In this document: in pieces, positions 1-13,600 of the stretch | Layout of the letters: each line of letters begins with the position of its first letter | Position numbering within the stretch: position 1 is the stretch's first letter | Origin: Tenodera sinensis | Taxonomy: Eukaryota > Arthropoda > Insecta > Mantodea > Mantidae | DNA length: 64,000 nt | Direction: 5' to 3' | Assembly (NCBI GenBank): GCA_030765045.1 | Contig: CM060967.1 | Span: forward strand, 25,184,284 to 25,248,283 | The notes under the pieces: generated by a model | What the model saw: only the letters and a program-made list of their open reading frames with translations | Databases searched by the model: none | Told to the model about the DNA's origin: nothing | Made by a program: the position numbers and the translations under genes

Positions 1-1
1 C

Positions 2-157
2 TCATTGAGGAACTTTATAGAGGAAGATATTTGTGCGGCGGATTTTAAGTGGAGCCTGTTTGTTGCTGCCTGTCAGAGCTATCGATATGACTCTTGTCTT
101 AAGCCTTTTCCACCACAGTTTATAACAGTGAATGGCTACAAAGACATTGAGTCTCTG
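2..157 (+). CDS. PARP16: PARP16 exon 1 as visible (partial)
   Basis: The frame starts at base 2 and reads SLRNFIEEDICAADFKWSL and onward through KPFPPQF to KDIESL. The donor GTGAGT begins at 158, phase 0. The start codon lies upstream of the window, or the exon itself begins before base 1. Confidence 0.92.
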
Positions 158-3100
158 GTGAGTGCCATCTGACTACCAATTCTGCTTTAAAATGCCATTT
201 CACAGTTAGCAGCCATACAATTCAAGGGACAAAATAACAAATTGTTAATTTGACTGACTATTAAGGCATATAGGTACTGCAGTGTTAGACAAGATAGTGA
301 ATAAGCTGCAGTATCATTTTCACTTAGTGTTCTTTCAGTTATGAAATATAAAATTCTTCTGTCGTAGTATCTATTTCTTTTAAACATTACCACTGAGTTT
401 ATTTGATATTTGGAGTTCTTTATTAATCAATGTCAAACTTATCTCCAACCATTAATCAGAATTAGAGACGATTGGACCAATCCAATCGAATTCAATTCTG
501 CATTGAAATGTAGTAATAGTATGTGATATTAAAAAATTTATCATGCAACAGAAACACGAGACTTTTCCTCACAAATCAGGAACCATTGCAGATTGACTTT
601 AGTGCACTGCTTAAACGGTGTCTTCGGATTAAAGATACATATATTTGTAACTTAAATTCCTGGTACTATATAAAACTGTAGGCCACAAGAAGTACCTATG
701 TTAAGGTAAAAAACAAATAGCTATAGTGCAGAAAGAGAAAAATTGACGGAAACATCACTGTGAGATAGAAAATACATTTTAGCTTATCCAAAGTTTTTTT
801 TTCTTTTCTTTCAATATAATCCACATTTCATGTCTTCCAGCAGTACAAAAACAGCCTATTGTTTCACTATATATATAATCACTCCACCTAGATCTGCACT
901 TGATGTAAACACAAGCGTCAACAACTAGCTCGAGATACTCCGAAACCAAAGCACACCATAAAATATAGTACCTTAAATATTAGCGATTATCTTTGAGTTT
1001 TCAATATGTATACTAGCCCTGGTAAACACTACTTCAAGTAAAGCAATAGCAGCACTATTCTTGAAACTCCCGAATAAATATCGTCCTGTTGCAACATAAA
1101 CACAAGGCATGAGTCCACTTGGCGCTTGTGTCAGTCACAGTTGATATGAACTCCAGGTTTAGGCGGAGGGATACAAGGTGTGGATCTAAGGCTGACCCCT
1201 CCCCATTAATTGGTACTAAAGTCACAAATTAATATCAGGAGGATTTCATATAAAGCTTGTGCTTAGAGATGTCCTCAGTTGTGCAGCTGACTTTGTGTAC
1301 TGTCTATATTATTGCTACTGTTTAATTGGAGGTCTTTGGGATTCATTAAACTTCTATTCCATGTTACACAACAATCTAGTGCTGGTTATGTATTTACTTC
1401 CTATAACATTCACTTAGATTGTCAATAAATTGCCATAGTTGCATTTCCAGGCCATCAATTTTATTTGTTTTAGTCTGTGTGTGAAACTTAGTCTTGATAC
1501 AAACATCTCCAATCTGGTATAGGCCTAGCACCGTAAGAAAACTACGAAGAAGACTTAGTCAAATTGGCCAGTACATCAGTTTTGAAGTCAGGACCTCCCA
1601 AATGGGAGTCTATCTCTTGGTTGTATTTTTCCTGCAATAACTCTTTGTGGACAAATTGTGTTTCTCAGCATACATTAAATTCAATAGGGTTTGGGACAAC
1701 AGACTGCTTATAAAATATACATTTTATTCATCATCCCATTATTTCAAATGACATTTGAATCAAAATACAGTGGAATTCCAATTACTCAACCTAATGTGGA
1801 CTGAGAGGCTGCCAAGTTTTACGGAATGAGTTTGTTATTCACAACCCATTACATAAATACATATTCTAGCACAATATAGGAAACATTCTTCATCTGATTA
1901 TCCTCCCCTTATGTAGGACTTACAAGCCAGTGCCTAGGGTCAGATGCCTGTCAGGGAGCAGAGGAACCTATGGACCAGGCAAAGTGAAGACGTGGAAGCA
2001 GGTGGTCAGCCAAGCACCAGGTATGATACTAAGGAAGAGGATGATATGAAATGTAGGCGAAATCCATGAATCTAAAGTTGATTATGGAGCAATTGATAGA
2101 ATGAGTGGCAGAGGAAATCAGAGAACCTGGAGAAAACCTTCCCAGATGCCGCTTCGTCCACCACAAATACCACATGTGGGTCCCTGCAATTGAACGTAGG
2201 TCACCTTGGTGGTAGGTGAACGTTTTAACTGCTCGGCCATGTTGCCATCTTCTAAAATTATTAATATGTTCCTCTTTTTCCAGTCTCTTTAACACATCCA
2301 ATTTAATTTCCATTGTCATGTCAACTTGTCTTTTATTCTTGTTCGATATTTTCACTGGTACAAACACAACTCAATACAACACTAACAGTAAGCTTGAAAT
2401 CTTGAAAGCTGCACTGTAAGCAGAAATAAGTAATTGAAAGTTTAACTTACCACTACACTGGTATCTTTTACACATACCTTTGCACTGGGTAAAGCAATAA
2501 CCCTTCAAACCTTCCAGACAAGTGTTTGTGCTGTGTATCCATATTATCAGCGGCAAACTTTTGGTTTCGTGACAATCGTCTGCTGGCTGCCTATCTTCTG
2601 ACTAGATATGGAAGGTCAACACATGGTCAGCCCTTTTGTTACTATGAGGGAGATTGTGGTAGGTTGTGTATGTAATCAAAATTTACCTATACTATTTATA
2701 CTGTATAGTAGAAAATAGATTATTACAGTTAAGTTTAGCAACAAAAAATAAAAACAAAATAAAAAAAAGTATAGTTACACAGAATGTCGAGTTATCAGAA
2801 TTCTACTGTAGTTAGAATTATTCTTGAGAAGCATGCGTTTAAAAACTATTCTATTGATTTGTAACATAAAGTACTTATAGAAGTATGTATTTTATTTATG
2901 ATCTTCCTGCTTTTCCTGGAATGGCTCTATTTTGGTAGTATACAATTGTATTTTTTAATGAAATGAAGCTTTTACATGCATTACAAATTTTCTATTTTAT
3001 AGCGAGATGTGGTGGAAACAATACCAACTCTCTCTATTTTGGCACAGCGCTTATATGAACCAAATATCTACCAGGAAATTCCTAATGCTGTTGAGCTTCT

Positions 3101-6100
3101 CTACTGGGTATTAATTCATATGAAAGACTCAAGGATGAAGCTTGTACCAAAAAGTGAGGTTTGTATTACAAGGTTGTTGAAGTATTGGTTTTATGGACTT
3201 AGGATTCTATATCATAATTTCCATTTGGTATTTTTGCTTGTCTTTTTATAGTTCACTTCAGTGTTAAAAAACGTTGAATGTGTGGTGTCAGTTCAGCCAC
3301 CTAATCTCATCTTTGAGCTGACCAGCAGTCCTTCAAGTCCAAGTGAATCAAGATGGCAACAATTGACTAAAGACTACAAGACTTTATTTGCATTTCATGG
3401 CAGTCGCCTAGATAACTTTCATTCCATTTTACATTATGGCCTTCAGCAGCATCTCAACAAGGTAATAAAATGCATGCCTATTAAGCACAACAATTCGAGG
3501 CTAAACTATTATACCCATGTCAACTCGTAAAAGTGGAGAAAGAATTGAGATATGGTGTTATAAATACCTGGTTATTGATGGCAGGAGAGGGTTACGTCTC
3601 TGAAAGCCTGTAACCCACCCACCCTTTTAAGGTGTCCTTTTATAGAAAAATTGTTGTGCCCAAAACATAGCATTTCATTGAAAGGATGGCCCCTGCCAAA
3701 CTGACAGAAAAAGCAATATTCCTAAAATGGTGGTAATTGGGTTTTAGCCACACTGATGTTTTGGCTACACTTTGTTGTTGCCTTGCAGCCATTGATGGTA
3801 ACTCCTCCTCTTATAAAAATATCCCTCAGCCACGCTTGTGGCTTAGGGCCCCTAAGCCCTCAGCTACGCTTTGCACTGGTATTTACATAAGGATAGTGTT
3901 TGTTACTGTGATCTTAGAGCCTGTTATGGTGCTATCTTCAGTGAGAATTGGAAATTGAAGTGACAGTTGGGTCAGGTTTGGAGACGACAAAATTTGACAC
4001 GGGTATAATAGTTTATCACAGTTTGATTCAGATTAACAGTGCAAAAAGGATGCAACATTTCTTATTTTGTTTTTCTGAAAAGTTGCATAAAAATTTGAGA
4101 CAAAAATGAGAAGTATTAACATAGACCCTAATTTAGTAGAATATAAGTGAATCACTTGAAATAACTTTCAGCAAAGTCCAAAAGATTATTTTGTAATTTA
4201 TGAGGTTGCAATAAATCAGAATGAATTATTTTAAATAGTTTAACAGAGACCGATATCTAATGTAAATTATCAGTCATGCCTGTCGTAGGTGGTACTGCAA
4301 GTACTAGTTATTGGCATCTTGATAGTTCAGTGTAGGTTTGCAATCTGTGGACTCCCATGAGAATTGCAATACAACAGCAAAAAATTAATAAAAGAAGAAT
4401 AAGAAGGCAGCACCGTGGCTGAGCGGTTAGAGCGTTTGCCTACCACCTAGGCGACCCGGTTCAATCCCAGGGACCTGCATGTGGTATTCGTGGTGGATGA
4501 AGCGGTGGCAGGGTGGGTTCTCTGGTTTCCCCTGCCACTCCTCATTCCACCAATTGCTCCATCATCACCTTTCCAATCATTGATTTCACCTGCATTTCAC
4601 ATCATCCTCTTCCTCACTATCATACCTGGTGCTGTGCTGACCACCTGCTTTCAGGTCTTCACTCTGGTCCATAGGTTCCTCTGCTCCCCGACAGGCATCT
4701 GATCCTAGGCACTGGCTTGCAAGTCCTACATAAGGGGAGGGTAATTGGGTAAAGAAGAATAAGAATAATAGATTATGGCAGTTTGTCAAGATAACAAATT
4801 TAATTTGACGATCTGTCCTACACAGCAGTTAATATTGCTTGGATTACTCTATTTAAATTAGTGCCAGAAAAATGCATATAATTTATTTTATCTGTTGAAG
4901 TAAGATCTCAGAAACTAAAGCAGTATTTTAATTTTTCACATTGTCTTTTGATATAGAATTACCTCCTAGGATGATATCCATACCCATTCCACCCAGTATG
5001 TCTGCAAAAAGAAAACCAAATGTGGTATTATGAAGCAGTTCATTGGTTTACCATTCTCTTTACAGGCTTAAAATTTCTTGAAAGCGGATAATCAATATAG
5101 GTAATTGTAATGTTATTTAGAGAGATACTTAAGAGGTCCCTGGAATGGCCATTATCTCCACCATTGTTCACTTCTATTACTTTCTCTACTGTAAGTAGAA
5201 GGAAGTATTGTATTCCACCCAAAAATTCAATGTTGAGATTTCACCGGAAGTATGTGTTTTGAGACCCCCTGAATGAAAAAAAAAAGCATTTTTAGAAAAA
5301 GGTCTGTGTGTGTATGTCAGTCTGTAGACAGCATAACTCAAAAACGAAAAGTTGGTTAAAAATCAAAGTTGGTATTTAAGTTTAATGTGTTTCTAGGATG
5401 TGACACGAAGATTTTGAAGAAAATAGCCCCACCCTAAACTACCCTTTACATGGAAAAGTTTTCAAAAGTATTGATTTTCTTGAAAATGGCTCTAACGATT
5501 TTGATTAAAATGCCATTGTTTAAGATATTTGTATGACAAATGAAATGTATATTTTGAATTTTCTGGCTATAGCCTATGTAGTCCTGCTTCCTCTGGATGA
5601 CTTTTGAATAACTTGTAAACCGTAAAAGATAAACCAAATGTCTTTATACAAAAACTGTAGATCTCACTAAAACACACAATTTATATCTGAATAAGTTTTT
5701 TTGTAGAGTGAACCATTTTGGAGATATTCCTTGTTATTTGTATCAGCTTCAGAAAACTTAAAACTTTTGTGAAATGGAACATCGTTGTTCATTTTTTTTA
5801 TATGTTAAGCGTTTAAAGATAATGGGATCTCAAAGCTTTAAAACATTTGACTATTGCTCAAAGCCTACTGTATTCTAATATTCCTGTTACACCTACAAGG
5901 AAATAAACAATAACATAATTTGTACAAATGTTTATCTCAACTAACATGAAGGAAATGTATAATAAGAGTTTGTAACAATGGTTAGTACAAGAGCAGAGAA
6001 AGTCATGTGAGTGCAGCACACCTGTGAAGCACAAAACTTCTAAACATAATAATACCATGAACACTATTTGCTATAGGCACAGTGAAGGACTAATGGGCAT

Positions 6101-7568
6101 CACATAACTGCTGATGCAGTACTGTTGGTAAACAACTACTTAGCTAATGAGTGTGAGATCAACTGCTTGTTGTCAACTTACTGTCATCTCCTTCCCATTT
6201 TGAAGGCTCTAGCACATAAGCAGAGAGTTTCTGGACAGATATACAAACAAAATATGGTCACATTGTATACATCTATCACGGAGCCCATGTATATTTTTAC
6301 ACCCAAATGTTCCGTAATAGTTTCAGTAAGGGAAATAACAGTGAACTTACTGCATTGTAATTGTAGAGCAGCCTGGAACAAACAGATATCCTAAATATAG
6401 TCATGCACTAAATGTCAAAACATGCCAATTGCTAGGCAACAGTTGAAGTTGTCTGTGTGAAATAATGCTAATATCAAGGAAAAAGAATTCCAAGTTATAA
6501 CCCTTTTAATATTGAGATCTGATGCAAAAAACACTAAAATATTTTGGAAAAACAGATGAATAAATAGGCAGCAATGTATTTCTGAAGTAAAAACAGCTAA
6601 ATAAGCCACAAATATCAAAGTTCTAAAACTAATCTGTGGAGCCATTAAACATGACAATGATACTTGGTGCAGAAAATCTACTGTGCCATCAGTTTAAACA
6701 TTCCTGCCTGTTACGGCACCATAATGGTGGTGCACACAGCACTTGTTCCCAATGCTCCACTCCTGTGTGGCAGGCATGTGAAAGGCTAATTTAGTAACAT
6801 TATTACAAACATTTAACGTGTTTACATTGCTTATGTCTTTCAAAGATGATGTTTAAACATCTTAACTTTTTTTTTTCTATTCACAACTGTTCTTGTGGGA
6901 TATTGGCTATTTCTTCCTGTATATTATATTGCAGTTCATTTAACGTTCGGGGATTTGTTTTATATACCCTGTCTTTTAAAGTGCCCAGAAATAATTGCCT
7001 TACACGTTCTACCACCCGCTGCATGGGGAGTGGAATGTTGGCAGATGAGTGCTATGTGCCCCGTGATGGTGCCATGAGCAACAAGCCTGTTTAAAGTGAT
7101 GGCACTATACAGTAAAATGGAGTAATACAAGATGAATTGCATCAAGTTCATCATGAACACACTGTGTCCAACACCACATTAGGATAAATCATAATAAAGC
7201 AAACTGGTTTGTAAAACATATGTTAATATTCTAAGTGAAATAGAAAAATCTGATTGTTTCTCTCACATGACTTTCTCTACTCTTGTACTATCCATTCTGA
7301 CAAACTCTTATTCCTGTATCTTCTTTGTGTTAGTTTAGATAAACATTTTCAGAAATTATCTTATTGCTTATTTACTTGTAGGTGCAAGGGGAATATCGGA
7401 ATATAGGAGGCTTTAAGCGATAGTCAAATGTTTTAAAGCTTTCAAATTCTGTTCTATTTGCACGGTTAACATATAAGAAAATTAATAACAATGTTCTATT
7501 TGACAGAAGTATAAGTTCTCCAAAACTCGCACAAATAACAAGGAATATCTGCGTAATGGTTCACTCTA

Positions 7569-7603
<35 letters not shown>

Positions 7604-10600
7604 TTAGACATAAATTGTGAGCTTCAGCAAAATTTACATTTTTTGTATAGTAAGATTTGGTGCATCTCTTACAGTTTACCAATTATGCAAGTCATCCAGA
7701 GTAAATAGGACTTCATGGGCTATAGGCAGAAAATTGAAGATATGCGTTTCATTTGTCATAAAAATCTCAAACATATGGCATTTTAATCAAAATCATTAAG
7801 TCATTTTCAAGAAAATCAAACTTTTCTATGTAAAGGGTAGTTTAGGGTGGAGCAATATTCATCAAAATCTTTGTGTCACATCCTTAAATACCAACTTTGG
7901 TTTTTTAACCGACTTTTCGTTTTTGAGTTATGCTATGCACAGAACACACACAGACCTTTTTCTAAAAATGCTTCTTTTGGATTTGGGGGGCCTTAAAACA
8001 TATATTTCTAGTGAGATCTTGACATAAAAGTTTTGGGTGGAATACAATACTTCCTCTACTTTATTATATGTAGTAGAGAAAGTAAAAAGGGATTAAAACC
8101 CTCTCTATTATGTATATCCAGAGTAGGATAGTTACAGGGGTATTTCATGGACAATAGTGTCTCAAGTATAAATCATGACATTTTAACAGCTTTAGAACAG
8201 AAATAAAATAATCTTGAGCATGCTTACTTTCATTGTTTGAATGAAAAGTGCAATATTTTGAGTAATAGACTGATGATTTCTGTTGCAGAACTCCCTCTTT
8301 GGGCATGGAATATATTTGTCGAGTGAGCTCAGTGTAAGCTTACCATACAGCCCAACAGGACATGCCTGGGGATGCAGCGTTTTAGGAAGCGAAATGAGTT
8401 GTGTTGCTCTGTGTGAAGTAATAGATCACCCTGATGTCAAATGCCAAGACAAAGGTAACAATAACACATTAGTTAACAATGTTTGTGAATTCTGACTTCT
8501 ATAAGGAAATAATATTTTAGGAGCTGTTAATGTTGAGTTATGCCTGGAAGACGTACTTATTAATGTTAAGCGATACTTCTAGAGCATTAATATCTTAGTC
8601 AGTGGCAAAATGAAGTATTTTATTGCTTGGCTGTGCCAATCCGTAAATTAGAAGCAGCATTTATAATTGTAGTTTGTCCCTTTTAAAAAAAATGTAATTA
8701 AAAAGAAAGAAAAGCACCATTTGAAGAGAATAACATTTGCAGCATAATGAAAAAATTACCAATTTTTGAAATATATTATTATGGTAATTATTATTTATTT
8801 ATGCCAACAAACTTACTGTTGGTGTTTTTAAACACACAAGCCGTGTGTGGGCAAAGTTTAAGAGGTAGAACTGGAACTTAAAAATTCAATGCCACAACTG
8901 GGATTTGAACCACAGACCTTCCGCTTGCCGGGCAGACGCTCTAACCACTGAGCTATTGTGACAAACTGCCAGAATGGCATTAAATTCTCAAGCCAGTTTG
9001 TATTTCTCCTGGTAAACCACTGAGACTGCCTTTGTGGTTTACCAGGAGAAATACGAACTGGCTTGAGAATTTAATGCCATTCTGGCAGTTTGTCACAATA
9101 GCTCAGTGGTTAGAGCGTCCGCCCGGCAAGCGGAAGGTCTGTGGTTCAAATCCCAGTTGTGGCATTGAATTTTTAAGTTCCAGTTCTACCTCTTATATTA
9201 TTATGGTCTTATTAGCTCCTTTTTTTTCTATTTCTTATATTTAATAGAGTAGGAGTAAATCAGGTAATAGTTCATCAAGAATGAGTTAGGAAATTTTTGG
9301 ATCAGCTATTTGAATAGGGTTTGTTGGAAAGAAGACAGATAAAGAAATTAGTTTAACAGGAAAATAAAAGCAAAAATAAATAACTGAATTGTTAATTATG
9401 CTTCTAGTAACAGCCATTTGAATTGTTTATGCCAACAAACTTACTGTTGGTGTTTTTAAACACACTAGCTGTGTGTGGGCAATGTTTGAGAGGTAGAATT
9501 GGAATTGAAAGATTCAATGCCACAGCTGGGATTTGAACCACAGACCCTCCACTTACTAGGCATGTGCCGTAATCATTAAGCTACTGTAACAACCTGCCAG
9601 AATAAGCAGAGGGTCTGTGGTTCAAATCCCAGCTGTGGCATTGAATTTGTCAATTCCGATTCTACCTCTAAGCCATTTGAATGTTATATTTTATTAGATC
9701 AGCAATGCTAAAGTCTTATTGTGATCACATTTTGCAAACACCAAGTGTTTCTAATTTGTAGCAAGTACTACCACTCAAAAGTGACATGCAGGCATGAAAG
9801 AAAAAGTTGTGTATAAAAAGCAAGTCTGAAGTTACAACATGAAAAAATGGAATTAACTGGTTCAAGGCGTACATGAAGAATCATTAAATTTGTGCACATA
9901 AGTAAACCTTGGGGAATACCAAGCGTAAGTTTTTGCTCTGTGAATCCAATGCCTGATTAAAAGATATTGATTATGTAGCACATAATTTTGACACTTTTAT
10001 GGGCCATTTACGGTGCATCATGAAAGATTAATTCCAGTTTATTGTTCAAATATAGTCATACAACATTTGTCCCACAGTCACTACTTCTACTACTGCTATC
10101 ATGACACCTTTGTGGTCTGCCTCTGCTACTTCTCATCTTACCTGTGCCATACTTCAGCACCAGTGCTGCTACCAGGGCCATGACTGCACCTTAGTTGCTA
10201 AAGCTTGCACTATGTGGTCAAGAAGAGTGAAGCTGAAATAAAATTGATCAAAAAATACTTTTAAGTGTGTATAAAGCTCTAGGGAGAAATTCTTGACAAA
10301 TATTATGGACTAAATTATTTATAATTAAAAATCTAATGTTAGATAAACAACAATTACTGTCATACATTTACTTCTATAATGAAAATAGTTATCTGGAAAA
10401 GCTTGGCTCAAAACCAGTCATCAATGCTTAGCAACCAATAAGAGAATGTCAACGTTTCTTTTTTGAAAATTACAGAAACAGTAGTCTACTCGGTAATAAA
10501 ACATTTAAAGGCCATTCAGTACAATAAGAATACTGGCTTTTGTTACAGAATCAGATAGATCACGGTCCATTGCAACAGACAGCATAGCAGGAGCAGTGCC

Positions 10601-13600
10601 CGAGAAATATTTTGTTGTACTAAACAGTGACTTAGTACGTGTGAGATACCTTCTGGTGTACAGCAAACATTCAGAATATAGCAGGTAAAGAAATAGTTGA
10701 AATATTTTCTGTATACAGTAGCTACATTAATGCATCTCCATGCATTTTCGTTCTCCCTCCAGAAATTAGGTAAACTGTTTGTCAAATATAAGAATGCAGT
10801 CTATACTTATATACAAACCAGGAGTAGCCTATACTAGCCTATCTCCTCAGTCTATACTTATATACAGATCTGGTGTAGGCTATGTGACCCTATACAAGCC
10901 TATCTCCTCAGTCTATACTTATATACAGATGTGGAGTAGCCTATGTCAGCCTATACTAGCCTATCTCCTCAGCGTATACTGATATACAGATCTGGAGTAG
11001 CCTGTGTGAGCCTGTACCAGCCTATCTCCTCAGTCTATACTTATATACAGATGTGGAGTAGCCTATGTGAGCCTATACTAGCCTATCTCCTCAGTCTATA
11101 CTGATATACAGATCTGGAGTAGCCTGTGTGAGCCTATACTAGCCTATCTCCTGAGTCTATACTGATATACAGATCTGGAGTAGCCTATACTAATCTCTCT
11201 CCTCAGTCTGCACTTATATACAGATCTTGTGTAGGCTATGTGACCCTATACAAGCCTATCTCCTCAGTCTATACTTATATACAGATGTGGAGTAGCCTAT
11301 GTGAGCCTATACTAGCCTATCTCCTGAGTCTATACTGATATACAGATCTGGAGTAGCCTGTGTGAGCGTATACTATCCTATCTCCTCAGTGTATACTTAT
11401 ATACAGATCTGGTGTAGCCTATACTAATCTCTCTCCTCAGTCTGCACTTATATACAGATCTTGTGTAGGCTATGTGAGCCTATACTAGCCTATCTCCTCA
11501 GTCTATACTTATATACCAATCTGGTGTAGCCTATGTGAGCCTGTACCAGCCTATCTCCTCAGTCTATACATATATACAGATCTGGAGTAGCCTGTGTGAG
11601 CGTATACTATCCTATCTCCTCAGTCTATACTTATATGAAGATCTGGAGTAGCATGTGTGAGCCTATACTAGCCTATCTCCTCAGTCTATACAGATCCGGT
11701 GTAGCCTATGTGAGCCTATATATATGGGGTAATGCTACAGGTTGGGAGAGAATCTTTAAAATCCAAAAAAAAGTTATACGCATACTGACCCACTCAAGTT
11801 ATAGAGTTTCTTGCAGGCCACTATTCAAAACATTAGAAATCCTGACACAACCCAGCCTATATATGTACAATCTAATTAAACACGTGCACAATAACCATGA
11901 CAGATATATAGCAAATCAGCACCAGCATGAACACAACACAAGGCGAAAAGGAGAAATGAAATACCCAGCGCATAGGCTTGCACTCTATGAAAAAAGTCCA
12001 CAATATATGGGGTGTAAAATATACAATAAATTGCCACAAAGGATTAGGAAAATCCCAAATCCAAACCTCTTTAAAAAAACAGTCAAGAGTTTGTTTGCCA
12101 GCAAGGCATACTACTCTGTTACAGAATACATGGAAGATGTACTGTGACCTCAATTTTAGGTGTCTTAACAAATCATTACTGTACATTTTTTCTCTTTTAC
12201 CTTTCTTTTATATTTGTATACTCGTGTTTGTAAATATTGTAGACTTATTTTAATCCTTAAAAGTGTAATTATAGTGTATCGACGAGTCACCAATTTACGA
12301 GCACCTGCTCACCCATGTAAGTGTAATGTGACGAATAAAGTATAAGTATCTCCCTAGTGTATACTTATATACCGATCTGGTGTAGCCTATGTGAGCCTAT
12401 ACTAGCCTATCTCCTCAGTCTATACTCATACAGATCTGGTGTAGCCTATGTGAGCCTATCTCCTCAGTCTATACTCATACAGATCTGGAGTAGCCTATGT
12501 GAGCCTATCTCCTCAGTCTATACTCATACAGATCTGGAGTAGCCTATGTGAGCCTATCTCCTCAGTCTATACTCATACAGATCTGGTGTAGCCTATGTGA
12601 GCCTATCTCCTCAGTCTATACTCATACAGATCTGGAGTAGCCTATGTGAGCCTATCTCCTCAGTCTATACTCATACAGATCTGGAGTAGCCTATGTGAGC
12701 CTATCTCCTCAGTCTATATTTATATACAGATCTGGTGCAGCCTGTGTGAGCCTATACTAGCCTATCTCCTCAGTCTATATTTATATACAGATCTGGTGCA
12801 GCCTATACTAATCTCTCTCCTCAGTCTGTAGTTATATACAGATCTATGAGAGCCTAAACTTATATACAAATCTATATATACAGATATATACTTATATTAG
12901 AGAATCTTCTCAATTTTAACATGTAAAATATAACCTATAAATTAACCCATAAGGCTCAAAATTGAGTAAACAAATGAAATTGGAACATTCTTTAGTATGC
13001 TGGCCCAAGTTTATCTTCAGCTGAGCAAAATCACAAACTGCTTATACAACCTAACTTTACGTAGTATCTAACTTGTTTTACGAACATGGTAGCCCAAAAC
13101 CCAGGTTTCTTTAAACTGCTTATATAGGGCTAACCTAACCTTAACTTCAGTAAGCTCTGTGAAAGAACATGTTTATTGAAATGAGTACACCATGATTGAA
13201 CTCCCTGAATACTAAAGGTATTGTGCCTCCATTTGTGTTATTACAGCAAATGAAGCATTATGAGAATGTGCCAAACTGGGCCAATATACTAAATGTCTGG
13301 TAATTGGACACCTAAAAGGTGCAAATATCTGCTGTGTTTCTGCAATATCTGTGTTATGGGTATGCTAGCACTCCATTACAGTGAAATACCCGGTGAAAAT
13401 ATGCCAAACCAGCAGAATTTACTGCCTCCCTTAGGTCAGCACACACACCATGTTGTGTAATAGTGCCAACATGGTGTGACTTGTCTTCATGCTATGATTC
13501 TACTATAAAATCACCCATATGAGGAAGGCAGATTTTAGGATTCTTTATTGGTAACATTAATTCCCTATGCAATTCCTATTGCATTAGTAATATTCATTCA

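Noticed and set aside
4481..4702. 73-codon frame in a SINE
   Set aside because: Body of the family A SINE; the same strand in other copies is broken.
7570..7600. 31-base A run as a retroposon poly(A) tail
   Set aside because: It lies inside MITE copy 2 at a place where other copies have a short A/T run, so it is an expanded microsatellite.
9080..9165. Apparent tRNA-Ala gene (A and B boxes, GGC anticodon loop)
   Set aside because: It is one arm of a SINE flanked by target duplications and present in many copies; the acceptor stem does not close properly.
10779..10982. Open frame across the minisatellite
   Set aside because: Arises from the repeat unit; unit lengths of 61 and 49 are not multiples of three and the frame breaks within the array.
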